Source of the DNA: a virus
DNA length: 64,000 nucleotides
Virus record (IMG/VR): IMGVR_UViG_3300021471_000006
Span: 45,486 to 109,485 of that record
Reading direction: 5' to 3' (one strand)
Position numbers and translations under genes: made by a program
The notes under the pieces: generated by a model
Told to the model about the DNA's origin: nothing
The model's database searches: none
The model's input: only the letters and a program-made list of their open reading frames with translations
Shown: positions 45,868 through 54,863 of the stretch, piece by piece
Position numbering within the stretch: position 1 is the first letter of the stretch
Layout: each line of letters opens with the position of its first letter

Positions 45868-46153
45868 ATATGAGACATATAAACTCAGAAAACATACAAA
45901 AGTTTTAAATGACATTATAAAAAAATTAAATAACCAAACAAAAGTTATGCACGACAATATGATTTTTTTGAAAAAATATGCAGAAGAACAAGGTACAAAG
46001 ACATTTGAATACAAAAAAGAGAGAATAAAACTTTTGGAAAAAATAAAAGAATTAGAAACAGAACTTAAAAACTTAAAGGAGTTGAGAAAAAGTGAACGAA
46101 AAACCGTTAAGCGAAAGCCAGTTAAAAGTGCTTCTAACACTAGAAGAAAATGA
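45839..46153 (+). CDS. Coiled-coil protein (104 aa)
   Basis: ATG 45839, overlapping the primase gene. Basic, with a coiled coil from about residue 30 to 85 (LLEKIKELETELKNLKELRK) and a Lys/Arg-rich end. Unknown. Confidence 0.5.
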   Translation: MVRTRKINYKYETYKLRKHTKVLNDIIKKLNNQTKVMHDNMIFLKKYAEEQGTKTFEYKKERIKLLEKIKELETELKNLKELRKSERKTVKRKPVKSASNTRRK

Positions 46154-47246
46154 TGCACTAACTTACGAAGAATTGGCTATGGAATCTGGTCTTTCTTATG
46201 ATGGGGTACGTGGAAGAGTATCTGAATTAAGACAGAGGGGATTCAATATAGAAAGAGTTAAGGAAGGAAAAAATACTCTACTCTCTTTTTCTGGAAAATT
46301 AGAAAAAGAAAGAGATAAACTTTTACGACCACATACATATGGAGACATGATAAGTAGAAGAACAAGAAGTTTAGAAGACTTCTATGGAATTACTGACTTT
46401 TTAAATGAGATTAGAAAATCTAATCCAAAAGTAAAAAAGAAGGCAATTCATTTAAAAAATAAATGTGGACTACTAATGTTATCAGATATACATTTTGGTA
46501 GTATAGTGAGAGATGGAGAAAAGAAAATATACGATACAGAAATTGCACTCTCAAGAATGAGAGAACTTACAGAAAAAGTCATAGATAAAATAAAAGAAGA
46601 AAAACTAGATAGCATATATATTGCTGTTCTTGGAGATATAGTAGATGGAGACGCAGTTTATAGAAACCAGACTTACAATATTGAAAAGGCTGCTGTAGAA
46701 CAAGTCAAAGATGCAGTAACTGCAATATCTAATATGATAAAATCTTTAATTAATGCTGGCGTTAAAGTTGTTGTTGGCTGTGTTCGTGGAAATCATGGAG
46801 TAACTAACTATAAAAATCTAGAACAGGATAATTGGGACAATGTGGTTTATGATATGTTAAATCTGGTTTTCACAGATAATAAGAATGTAATTATAAATCA
46901 TTATGCAAACAGAGAGGCAAAAGTAAAAATACTAGATAAACAAGTAGTAATAACGCATGGAGACATTCTTGGAAATCAAATAAGAACCGCATCTGGAGCA
47001 CAGGCATTTAGAGGACTGATTGGAAAACATAAACTCTTTGATAATGACTTAATCTTAATTGGACATCTACATACATTTGAATTTATGGTAGACCAGAGCA
47101 AGATGTTAGTTAGAAATGGCGCTATGCAATCAACTTCAGATTATGCTCTAAGTAATAACTTTTATAATGTTCCAGAACAAACATTTATGGTATTGGAAGA
47201 GGGAATAGTATATCCCAAAATATTTCCAATAGAATTTAGTGGGTGA
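46092..47246 (+). CDS. Winged-helix plus metallophosphoesterase fusion 2
   Basis: GTG start 46092. 384 residues. Winged helix at the start (SQLKVLLTLEENDALTYEELAMESGLSYDGVRGRVSELRQRGF), linker, then MLSDIHFGS, VLGDIVDGD, CVRGNHG, ITHGD and GHLHTFE. Paralogue of the protein at 41444, with a longer linker. The domain order is reminiscent of small subunits of archaeal D-family polymerase and of Mre11, but neither is matched in full. Confidence 0.75.
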   Translation: MNEKPLSESQLKVLLTLEENDALTYEELAMESGLSYDGVRGRVSELRQRGFNIERVKEGKNTLLSFSGKLEKERDKLLRPHTYGDMISRRTRSLEDFYGITDFLNEIRKSNPKVKKKAIHLKNKCGLLMLSDIHFGSIVRDGEKKIYDTEIALSRMRELTEKVIDKIKEEKLDSIYIAVLGDIVDGDAVYRNQTYNIEKAAVEQVKDAVTAISNMIKSLINAGVKVVVGCVRGNHGVTNYKNLEQDNWDNVVYDMLNLVFTDNKNVIINHYANREAKVKILDKQVVITHGDILGNQIRTASGAQAFRGLIGKHKLFDNDLILIGHLHTFEFMVDQSKMLVRNGAMQSTSDYALSNNFYNVPEQTFMVLEEGIVYPKIFPIEFSG

Positions 47247-47252
47247 AAAAAA

Positions 47253-47648
47253 ATGACAATAGATAAATATATTGGTTATCTTGGAGCATTGGTTCTGGGA
47301 GCATATGGCACCTATCTTTATATGCTCATAGATAAAATAAGAATTGAAACTAGAGATAAATTATTTCTATTAGAACGCACTATAAGAAGTGAGTTGGAGA
47401 ATAGACTTCTATCTTTAGATGCCCAGATTAAAAAAATAGATGAACTAATTGCAGAATTTCCCACAGTTGAAGAAATTGCAAGAGAAGTGATGTCAATGAA
47501 AATTCCAATATCAAGTCTTCCTAAAAGTACACAAGATGCAATAGGAAGAGCACTTGGAGAAATGAAAAGACAAGATACTAAAAAAAATAAGAAAGACTCA
47601 GACCTTCCATTTACTACTAAAACAGATGAGGACACATATATAGGATAG
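47253..47648 (+). CDS. Membrane-anchored coiled-coil protein (131 aa)
   Basis: ATG 47253. N-terminal membrane helix (YIGYLGALVLGAYGTYLYMLI), then a long coiled coil (ETRDKLFLLERTIRSELENRLLSLDAQIKKIDELIAEF) and a polar end. Unknown role at the membrane. Confidence 0.6.
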   Translation: MTIDKYIGYLGALVLGAYGTYLYMLIDKIRIETRDKLFLLERTIRSELENRLLSLDAQIKKIDELIAEFPTVEEIAREVMSMKIPISSLPKSTQDAIGRALGEMKRQDTKKNKKDSDLPFTTKTDEDTYIG

Positions 47649-47658
47649 AGGTGAAAAA

Positions 47659-47913
47659 ATGGAGAGAGAAAAGTTAGTATCTAGTTGGGACGAGCTAGTG
47701 AAATTTGTAGATAACATAAACTATTTTCAAAAAACACTAGTTTTAACTGGATGGATTAGAGAGCCCAATAACGGGGATTTTTTTATTAGAAAACTGTCTT
47801 TTTCAACTATACCAGTTAAAATTATAAAAGAGCTGAAAAAAGATGTCGACAGTACAAAGCAGAAAACAAAAAGCAAGAAGACTACAACAAGAAGTCGTAA
47901 GAAAAATACTTGA
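47659..47913 (+). CDS. Small protein with basic tail (84 aa)
   Basis: ATG 47659 behind AGAGGTGA. Small domain (SSWDELVKFVDNINYFQKTLVLTGWI), then a Lys/Thr/Arg-rich tail that overlaps the next gene by 71 bases. Confidence 0.5.
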   Translation: MEREKLVSSWDELVKFVDNINYFQKTLVLTGWIREPNNGDFFIRKLSFSTIPVKIIKELKKDVDSTKQKTKSKKTTTRSRKKNT

Positions 47914-48184
47914 ACTATTTCCAGAAGAACTTACAGAACGAGATGTACGTTCAGCTCCTATGGGAACAACTGGAGAGGATGTAGTGCTTTCAGAAAAGGG
48001 AACAAAGAAATTTCCATTTGCTGTGGAATGTAAGAATAGGGAAAAATTGAATATTTGGGCAGCACTTGAACAAGCAGAGTTAAGAGATGGAAATCTGACT
48101 CCGTTAGTAGTATTTAAGAGAAATTTCTCTGAAATCTACTGTACTCTTAAATTTGATGATTTTCTGAAAATTTTAAAAAAATAG
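47843..48184 (+). CDS. PD-(D/E)XK resolvase-like nuclease
   Basis: 113 residues. GTTGEDVVLSEKGTKKFPFAVECKNREKLNIWAALEQAE carries the Asp, the E-x-K (ECK) and the W-x-x-x-EQA helix seen in phage nucleases of the Holliday-junction-resolvase type. It ends the replication operon. Confidence 0.7.
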   Translation: MSTVQSRKQKARRLQQEVVRKILELFPEELTERDVRSAPMGTTGEDVVLSEKGTKKFPFAVECKNREKLNIWAALEQAELRDGNLTPLVVFKRNFSEIYCTLKFDDFLKILKK

Positions 48185-48263
48185 GCTAGAAATAATGATT
48201 TTTTTAATAAAATTTGTGTTTTTAATATACTGAGGTATGTTTTACACAAAAAACAAGCTATAA

Positions 48264-48290
48264 AAGCGAAAAGTTTAAATATGAGAAGTG
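48264..48290 (+). promoter_or_regulatory. Class B promoter of the 48409 gene
   Basis: GCGAAAAGTTTAAATATG (TATA from 48273) followed by AGAAGTGAC 11 bases downstream. It gives a leader of about 110 bases. Confidence 0.65.
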
Positions 48291-48338
48291 ACTTAATTAT
48301 TATTAACCCGCTAATGAGGGTAAAATTTTAATACATTT

Positions 48339-48380
48339 TCTACAATTTTAACTAGATAGTATTGGATTGTAGAAGATGTC
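48339..48380 (+). promoter_or_regulatory. Leader hairpin
   Basis: TCTACAAT (from 48340) pairs with ATTGTAGA (to about 48374) in the leader of the 48409 gene, ahead of GAGAGGTG. It may protect or regulate an abundant message. Confidence 0.45.
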
Positions 48381-48408
48381 ATTTAAAAAATAGAGAGGTG
48401 TATACAAC

Positions 48409-50106
48409 ATGGCTAAGAAAACAGATGCATCTGCAGAAAAACTAAAAGCAGTCAAAAAGTACGGCCCTATGGCTTTGGCTTTGATTTTGGCAGCATTAGT
48501 ATTGTTTTTTGCTGGTGCGAACTCCGGTCTGAAAAACGACTTGGAAGTTGCTGAAGTAGAGATAGCTAATCTTGCAGAAGAGAGAGCAGCTCTAGTAGAA
48601 GTAAATGAAGAGTTGGATAGTAGGGTTGGAGCGTTGGAAGAGCAAGTGTCAGACCTTGAGTCCGTAAATGAAGCTCTAGAAACAGAGAAAAGTGAACTCG
48701 AGGAAATACGTACAGAACTTGAACAGGAACTGGCACAGATAGAACTTGGAGAGGTGGTTGAAGGGTATTTAATAGATGAAATAGACTTCGGAAGCGACCT
48801 TGAAGAAGTTATCGACGACGGAGAATACGATGTTCTACAGGATGGAAAAATCGAATTCGATGGAGATAAGTATGATGTCCACGAAGAGATATTACTATCT
48901 AGTGATGTAGTCTTAATGACAAGTGGATTCGGGTATGACGAAGAGTTGGCAGAAGCACCCTACCTAGGATTTTTATCCAAAGGTGCAATAGCTTATAGAT
49001 TTGTCTTTGATGATGATTTTGATATGACAGAAGTCAGTGAAGATGAACCATTAAAGATGGACTTCCTTGGAAGGCGCTTAGAGATTATAAGCATCGATGC
49101 CGACGAAATGGTAGTCAGAGATGCTAACAAGTATACATTACTTGAGAGCGAAGAGCAACTAGTAGAGGGATTATCAATAACTCTAATCGATGTTGGGTTA
49201 AACGAGGATGTAGCTATTCTAGAGATAGATGGTGAATTGTTCTATGTTGACCTAAATGAAGACATATCAGTTGGTGATAAAGAACTAATAGTTGACGAAA
49301 TTATAGCGACCAACTCAGAAGATAAAATAGATGTAGCTATAGTATATGTCGGTGACGGTGTTGCAGATGAATACGAGAATGGCGACTATTTACTAGAGAA
49401 ACCAGATTGGTATTTTTATTGGGATACTGCGAGCGACAATTTGAATTTCTTTGAACTATCGTACGAAGAAAAATCCGACGAATTAGATGACGACTATTCT
49501 CCACTGGCTATTGGAGAGAGTTTAATGTTCCCCTGGGAGTCATTTAAACTTGAATTCATGGGCTATGAGAGTGAAGTAAGTTACATGGACGTTGAAATGT
49601 TTTTCGATTGTGAAGACGCCAAAGACGATTTAACATCAGATACTTGTGGTGTCTGGTTAGAAACAAACGAAGAAATATTTTTAGTAGATGATGAAGAAGT
49701 GGACTCAGTATTCCTAGTGAGAACTGGTTCATTTAATTGGGATATCTACTATGAAAACGATGACGGCGATTTCACTGAAGCTGGTTCTGATTTAGATATC
49801 AAATTCGAAGATACTGAATTAGAAGTAGAACTAGAAACAAGTGGAGACGGAGATATCGTCATAGACGATGGATTTGGTGAAATAAGATTCGATGTGAGGC
49901 CGCTAGATGAAAAACTGGGGGACATCCAAGACGAATCTGAAGCTGATGAAATTAAATACGGTGGCAACTCATTTGGTACAAGTGAATTTGACGTATTAAC
50001 TGGATATGGAATTATTCTAGTGAGTCCAGATTCACATGGAGAAGATGACGAGGCATTGTTCAGAATTCCGTCAGAACAAGTACAAGGAAGAGTAAGAGTT
50101 ATTTAA
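48409..50106 (+). CDS. S-layer-like acidic surface or virion protein
   Basis: 565 residues. An N-terminal basic segment and a membrane helix (PMALALILAALVLFFAGANSG) are followed by a coiled coil (residues about 45-110) and a long, very acidic strand-rich region. Units such as FLGRRLEIISIDADEMVV resemble the repeating core of archaeal S-layer proteins, in which F-L-G-x-x-L/Y precedes a hydrophobic strand. It has its own class B promoter, long leader and terminator, so high expression is likely. It could be a virion protein that copies the host surface, or a protein that modifies the host envelope. Confidence 0.5.
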   Translation: MAKKTDASAEKLKAVKKYGPMALALILAALVLFFAGANSGLKNDLEVAEVEIANLAEERAALVEVNEELDSRVGALEEQVSDLESVNEALETEKSELEEIRTELEQELAQIELGEVVEGYLIDEIDFGSDLEEVIDDGEYDVLQDGKIEFDGDKYDVHEEILLSSDVVLMTSGFGYDEELAEAPYLGFLSKGAIAYRFVFDDDFDMTEVSEDEPLKMDFLGRRLEIISIDADEMVVRDANKYTLLESEEQLVEGLSITLIDVGLNEDVAILEIDGELFYVDLNEDISVGDKELIVDEIIATNSEDKIDVAIVYVGDGVADEYENGDYLLEKPDWYFYWDTASDNLNFFELSYEEKSDELDDDYSPLAIGESLMFPWESFKLEFMGYESEVSYMDVEMFFDCEDAKDDLTSDTCGVWLETNEEIFLVDDEEVDSVFLVRTGSFNWDIYYENDDGDFTEAGSDLDIKFEDTELEVELETSGDGDIVIDDGFGEIRFDVRPLDEKLGDIQDESEADEIKYGGNSFGTSEFDVLTGYGIILVSPDSHGEDDEALFRIPSEQVQGRVRVI

Positions 50107-50128
50107 CTCTTCCATTTTTTATTTTTTT
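50091..50128 (+). terminator. Hairpin terminator
   Basis: AAGAGTTATTTAACTCTT forms a stem over the stop codon of the 48409 gene and is followed by T-runs. Confidence 0.65.
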
Positions 50129-50153
50129 TAAATATAATATAGAGAGGTAAAAT

Positions 50154-50285
50154 ATGAATTTTGATTTAGAGATGCATAAAGCTGTTTGTTCAGAATGTGG
50201 TAAAGAATGTGAAGTTCCTTTTAAACCAGATGCAGATAGACCAGTTTATTGTCAAGAATGCTATAGAAATAAACGAAGATACTAG
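50154..50285 (+). CDS. CxxC zinc protein (43 aa)
   Basis: ATG 50154 behind AGAGGTAA. CSECGKECEVPFKPDADRPVYCQEC is the CxxC...PFKP...PVYCxxC zinc motif common in archaeal and viral small proteins. Confidence 0.65.
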   Translation: MNFDLEMHKAVCSECGKECEVPFKPDADRPVYCQECYRNKRRY

Positions 50286-50301
50286 TTCTTAGTTGAATTT
50301 T

Positions 50302-50329
50302 TAGAAACATTTATATATTAGAAGTAGCT
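50302..50329 (+). promoter_or_regulatory. Class B promoter of the 50341 gene
   Basis: TAGAAACATTTATATATT (TATA from 50309) with AGAAGTAGC 11 bases downstream. The ATG is about 32 bases from the TATA box, so the message is nearly leaderless. Confidence 0.7.
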
Positions 50330-50340
50330 TTAGCTATAAT

Positions 50341-50655
50341 ATGAGCCTAAATAAATCTCTAAAAACTGCTCTAAGAAAGCAATATAATTTACCAGAGAAA
50401 GCTCTAGAATTAATAGTAGAGCTTGAATATGACGAGTTTAGAAGAGAAATAGAAAATGTAGTAGATATGCATCTTTTAAAAATAGATGAGCATCAAAGCT
50501 CTATCGTATATGCAAAAAGAGCGTTTTACAGAGCTACCGATTATAGAAAAACTCATTTAGTAAAATATTATAAATTACCAGACGGCACTGTGGGATTTGT
50601 AGTTATTAGAAGAAAACCTAAAATTGGATACGAGTCTAAAAATGGAACAGAATGA
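50341..50655 (+). CDS. Unknown 104-residue basic protein
   Basis: Helical first half (SLKTALRKQYNLPEKALELIVELEYDEFRREIENVV), strands in the second (HLVKYYKLPDGTVGFVVIRRK). It could be DNA-binding; no family recognised. Confidence 0.5.
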   Translation: MSLNKSLKTALRKQYNLPEKALELIVELEYDEFRREIENVVDMHLLKIDEHQSSIVYAKRAFYRATDYRKTHLVKYYKLPDGTVGFVVIRRKPKIGYESKNGTE

Positions 50656-50941
50656 GATGCCCGAATATCTAGAAGATTTAGTAAACACTCTTATAGATAA
50701 ATATGTAGCATATATGTTTAAAAGAGGGACTAGTAAAAAAGAGGGCTGTGGCTGCAGAAGCTGTTATAATGATGCTGTTTCTATAGCAAACTGGTATTTA
50801 AGAAAAGAAAAAAGAGTTGCACAATTAGAAATTGATGACTTAGAATATGCTACTATAAAAGATTATTATAGGCACCATCCCGAAGAATTTCATGACGATG
50901 ATGATTTTAGAACAAGGGGCTTATACTCAAATTCTACTTGA
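50642..50941 (+). CDS. Unknown 99-residue protein with Cys cluster
   Basis: ATG 50642, overlapping the previous gene. EGCGCRSCYNDAVSIANWYL has three close Cys before a helix and weakly resembles ComFB-like proteins; acidic His/Asp-rich end. Last plus-strand gene. Confidence 0.4.
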   Translation: MEQNEMPEYLEDLVNTLIDKYVAYMFKRGTSKKEGCGCRSCYNDAVSIANWYLRKEKRVAQLEIDDLEYATIKDYYRHHPEEFHDDDDFRTRGLYSNST

Positions 50942-51062
50942 CGCAGGTAAATGCATCAAAAATCGATTATTTTCTGAACCATATTTTTATACTAGTTAGA
51001 AAAAAAGATTGAACCTATAGCCATTTACCGAACTCAGGTGGCAAATTTATACTATATTTCTA
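50942..51062. other. Gap between convergent gene blocks
   Basis: 120 bases where the plus-strand and minus-strand blocks meet. I see no strong hairpin; T-rich tracts on both strands may serve as terminators. Confidence 0.4.
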
Positions 51063-52343
51063 TTATACTATCAGACTTTTAATAAAGTCTACTACTTTCT
51101 TAATTTTATAAACAAGTTCTCCAAATGTTCCTGGAGATGTATTTCCAGAAACAGTCACACTCCAAGGATTTCCAGCACCACCAGCATCAGATAATGCCTT
51201 TCCAGTTGAACCGGCTGTGGTATGGTCTGAAGTAGGTTCGTCCCAAACAGCATCTGTAATATTGCTTGGATTAACTACGTTTTCACTAATTATTGTTGCT
51301 CCCATTGAATTATCATTTAAACCTGCTACTCCTCTTATGTAAATAGTTCCAGCTGTAACAGTACTATCTATAGTTACTTCGCCCGCATTCATATCTATTG
51401 TTGCTTTTTCTGTTCCTGTTTTGTTTATTAACTTAATATGACCATTATGTCCACTCAGACTGAGTTTCTGTCCACTTCCACCAAAATCTATAATTGGAGG
51501 ATTAGAATCAACTGCAGTCCAACAATTTAAAATATTAGCATCAGCACCATTTCCCAACTGTATTGTTCCCGGTTCAAATAAACAGTTACATATAAATCCA
51601 TCAAAATATATAATATCGGCAAGTCTGCTATTCGTAATTATATTACCACCGTCTAGAGTTCCAGTAAGTCTGCAATTTTGAAATATGGTATCTGTAACAT
51701 TTGCTCCTGTCTCTACTGTAACAGTGGTATGTACTTGGTCTTGTCCATGAATATTCATTCCAGATACGTTGTCTCCCGTGGTTAGAGTAATATCGTCTTT
51801 TATATATAAGTTATAAAAACCGCGCTCTGCTGCTATACTCATAGCATCAGAAATATTATTCACCGGCTGTAACGGCGTCCCTACTGGAAAGTCTGTTCCT
51901 GAATATGGACTTGAAATTTCCACAGTTACTCCATCATTAAATGAGGAGTGTTGTATAGAAGATAATTCTTGTAATGTTGCACTTGAAGAAGCAGTTAATG
52001 TAACTGTAACATAACTTGCTGGCTCTATGGGATTACCATAAGTCTCTGCTACTGTATCATATCTTACTAAGTTCCCTCCAGTAACATTACAAAGAGTATA
52101 ACTTGGTCCCGCACGGTCTTGAAACTTTAGTTTCCAATCTAATAAAGTTACAGTAATACCAACCAAGACTCCCCCACCAAGGTCTTGTTTTCCAGAAGCA
52201 TCAAGAACTTTATACATTTCCATATTATCTAATTCATCTTCCCAGTCTCTCACTAGGTTGACCAGTTCTTGCATAGTTATCTCTGTATCTGGTGCTAATA
52301 CTGTAATTATCTTATTGGGCTTGTCAAAACTAAGTGAAACCAT
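51063..52343 (-). CDS. Tail-fibre-like protein with beta-helix
   Basis: 426 residues. The first 60 (residues of the type LSFDKPNKIITVLAPDTEITMQELVNLVRDWEDE) recur as a start in phage tip proteins. A middle with short strands (NCRLTGTLDGGNIITNSRLADIIYFDGFICNCLF) looks like a parallel beta-helix. The end has VNPSNITDAVWDEPTSDHTTAGSTGKAL, a phrase typical of fibres, and a hydrophobic last helix. Probably distal tail or host recognition. Confidence 0.6.
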   Translation of the reverse strand: MVSLSFDKPNKIITVLAPDTEITMQELVNLVRDWEDELDNMEMYKVLDASGKQDLGGGVLVGITVTLLDWKLKFQDRAGPSYTLCNVTGGNLVRYDTVAETYGNPIEPASYVTVTLTASSSATLQELSSIQHSSFNDGVTVEISSPYSGTDFPVGTPLQPVNNISDAMSIAAERGFYNLYIKDDITLTTGDNVSGMNIHGQDQVHTTVTVETGANVTDTIFQNCRLTGTLDGGNIITNSRLADIIYFDGFICNCLFEPGTIQLGNGADANILNCWTAVDSNPPIIDFGGSGQKLSLSGHNGHIKLINKTGTEKATIDMNAGEVTIDSTVTAGTIYIRGVAGLNDNSMGATIISENVVNPSNITDAVWDEPTSDHTTAGSTGKALSDAGGAGNPWSVTVSGNTSPGTFGELVYKIKKVVDFIKSLIV

Positions 52344-52406
52344 TTATCTTCCTCGCTTCTTATTTGCTTCCCTCCCAAAAATAAAGAAGGAAAAAAAATA
52401 AAAAAT

Positions 52407-54824
52407 TTAAGACACAATACTGTCGGCTGTTCTAATTGCTGCTACAGACAATCCACTAGTATTAATTGTACCAGATGTTTCGAAAGGTAAGATACCTTTT
52501 AAACGCACTCTAATTAATACTGCTCTGTTAGAACTGTAAATAACAGTTTCTTCTGCAGATGTACCAGTTGCTGTAGTATCAATAAACGGTATATATATCG
52601 TATCAGTACTACCATAACCACCACTATGTGCAGTAGATAAGTTAATTGCACTTCCAGACCAAGAGTCATAAAATATTCTCTCTTCAGTCTCTGCAGATGT
52701 ATCAACAATTCTGACATATCCCGAGTCTGGTGTATCGCTATCTAAAGCTGTTGCAATCCACAGTGTAGTTCCAGCACCGGAATTATCGTCTGTTAGAGCA
52801 TACATAGCCTTATCTATACTTCCAGAACTTGTTCTAAATACAGAAACTCTATCTCCAGCCTGTATAGATGAAATTTTAACTGTAACACTAACAGGCGGCG
52901 TTCTTGTATTTCCATTAGAATCTATTAACTGGAAATTTTGACTGTCAGCACTAGCCATGTTTTGTAACCAGACACCCTGTGCACCGAATAATACTCCACC
53001 AGCGAATGTTCCAAGCGGACTCGCTTTTTTAGGCGTATAACTATTAGCCGGAGTGTCTTCATCGATGTAGGCTCTGATATATTCTTCACCATCTAAGGTA
53101 TTGAATGTTAAAGACGCACCAGAAAGTTTTAAACTATACATACTAAATGTACTGTCTTCTCTAGTTACATACTTAAAATATTCATACACTTGTGCCAAAG
53201 TTCTTCCTCTACATTCAACAACCACATCATAATCGTAAGCTGATTGCTGAGAGAAATTCTTTTGTACTGTGTGGTCAAGAGTTAATGCACTGTTTGTTGT
53301 AGCATATTCGCTTCCATCATCATTGAGCATTGTTTCGCCAGATTCCCATGTACCAGTAACGTTTCCTAAGAACACGGAACCACCACTTACTCCTGGGTCG
53401 TATAATACTACTCCAGTAGCTCCAGAATTTTGTCCAGTGACATTCATGCCCACATCTAGTGTATTATTAGAGTCTACTCCAATATGTCCATTCATAAACC
53501 AGATTCCAATATCGTCATATCCTGCTACTGCTCTTAAGTTTGTAACTCCATCTAAAGTGACTTTTCCTTCTGTAGAGCCATTAACTATTTCAGAAGACTG
53601 AAAAGCGGTATAATAACTTGAATCAGCTTGATAGTCTCCATTTGTATCCATAAGAAGTAATCCATCATTAGATAAATTAGACACGCCTCTAAGAATACCC
53701 TTAGCTCCAGATGCGCTGCCCACCATAACTTGTCCTAAAGTTGTGGGTTCTACTGTTTCTGTATCATAACTAACTAATATGCTTCCATCTGTACCATTAG
53801 TACTTCCATATGCACTCGATGTGTGTCCCCAAAATGTATCATTGTCACTTATAGTACCCTTTAATCCTCCAATTCCTACATATCCTGTGGAACCATTGTC
53901 CTGAACTGAAACTACTTCTGCGCTCCATGTTCCATTTAATTCTTGAACAATTTCTCCAGCTGAGAAAGTTAAGTCTGTACTATCAAATAACAAATATTTT
54001 TCTGGACTATCGTTATCGAGGTCAGTTGCTGTAGACAACGGTACCGCATTACGTCCACCATCTGTAAGGTCAATCTCAAAGTTATCATACAGGTCTCCAT
54101 ATTGTCGTGCGAAAACTGTAATGACTGCATTATCTATCTCTGTACCAGCCTCTTTGACTTGAATAAGCACATCTATATGTCCCCTTTCCCAATTTGTTAG
54201 GTCGCTCCACTCGCTTATAGCGGAACCGTTTTGGAATATATAGATTTGTGGTGATGGAGAACTCTCAATTGTACCAAGAGTATAAACGTTAGCAAACAGT
54301 TCTTCTCCAGAAGCAGATGCTCCATCTGCAGTTCCATCAGCTGAAGACCCTGTTATAGTCATAGCTGAAGAGTCAGCTATCTGTGCCGGGGTTTCTCTCT
54401 CATCCCTAACCCACCACGTTTGAGTTGTTCCAGACTTAGTAATAAAACCAAGTAACGGTCCTACCGTAGTACCATCATCTTTTACGTCTTTACCAACATC
54501 AGATGACTGTGCCTGAGTTGATTGTGAATCAACCTCTAACTTTTGGATGACCCAATTAGCATATCCACTAGTTTCGATTGCACCACCACTAAGATATTTG
54601 TGGGCATAGCTATCTTCACTAATGTCAAGCCACCAGCCATTAATCATGGTATAAGCGGTAGGAGTCTGTGCACTCATAGGTACTTCATCGTCCATTTGAT
54701 TTAATTCATCAAAAGTGTCTTGCAACCAAGAGTACAGAGCATTTACTGTATACACTGTGTCCCCTGTATTATGATAGATTCTCTTGTTTGTATAATCTAT
54801 TGCAAAGTCGTCTCCTATTGCCAT
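52407..54824 (-). CDS. Large tail/fibre protein, paralogue of next gene
   Basis: 805 residues, Ser/Thr/Gly-rich, few Lys, with many short strands. Begins IGDDFAIDYTNKRIYHNTGDTVYTVNALYSWLQDTFDELNQM. Contains repeating units of the type GEIVQELNGTWSAEVVSVQDNGSTGYVGIGGL that occur at least three times (about residues 290-510). It ends LKGILPFETSGTINTSGLSVAAIRTAD, matching the end of the 838-residue protein next to it. A virion structural role is likely. Confidence 0.6.
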   Translation of the reverse strand: MAIGDDFAIDYTNKRIYHNTGDTVYTVNALYSWLQDTFDELNQMDDEVPMSAQTPTAYTMINGWWLDISEDSYAHKYLSGGAIETSGYANWVIQKLEVDSQSTQAQSSDVGKDVKDDGTTVGPLLGFITKSGTTQTWWVRDERETPAQIADSSAMTITGSSADGTADGASASGEELFANVYTLGTIESSPSPQIYIFQNGSAISEWSDLTNWERGHIDVLIQVKEAGTEIDNAVITVFARQYGDLYDNFEIDLTDGGRNAVPLSTATDLDNDSPEKYLLFDSTDLTFSAGEIVQELNGTWSAEVVSVQDNGSTGYVGIGGLKGTISDNDTFWGHTSSAYGSTNGTDGSILVSYDTETVEPTTLGQVMVGSASGAKGILRGVSNLSNDGLLLMDTNGDYQADSSYYTAFQSSEIVNGSTEGKVTLDGVTNLRAVAGYDDIGIWFMNGHIGVDSNNTLDVGMNVTGQNSGATGVVLYDPGVSGGSVFLGNVTGTWESGETMLNDDGSEYATTNSALTLDHTVQKNFSQQSAYDYDVVVECRGRTLAQVYEYFKYVTREDSTFSMYSLKLSGASLTFNTLDGEEYIRAYIDEDTPANSYTPKKASPLGTFAGGVLFGAQGVWLQNMASADSQNFQLIDSNGNTRTPPVSVTVKISSIQAGDRVSVFRTSSGSIDKAMYALTDDNSGAGTTLWIATALDSDTPDSGYVRIVDTSAETEERIFYDSWSGSAINLSTAHSGGYGSTDTIYIPFIDTTATGTSAEETVIYSSNRAVLIRVRLKGILPFETSGTINTSGLSVAAIRTADSIVS

Positions 54825-54863
54825 TTTTCCCTCCTTTATATTTTATATTAATTATCTCTCACC

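Noticed and set aside
53269-53601. Plus-strand ORFs inside the tail genes
   Set aside because: They lie opposite continuous structural genes, with no promoter or ribosome site.
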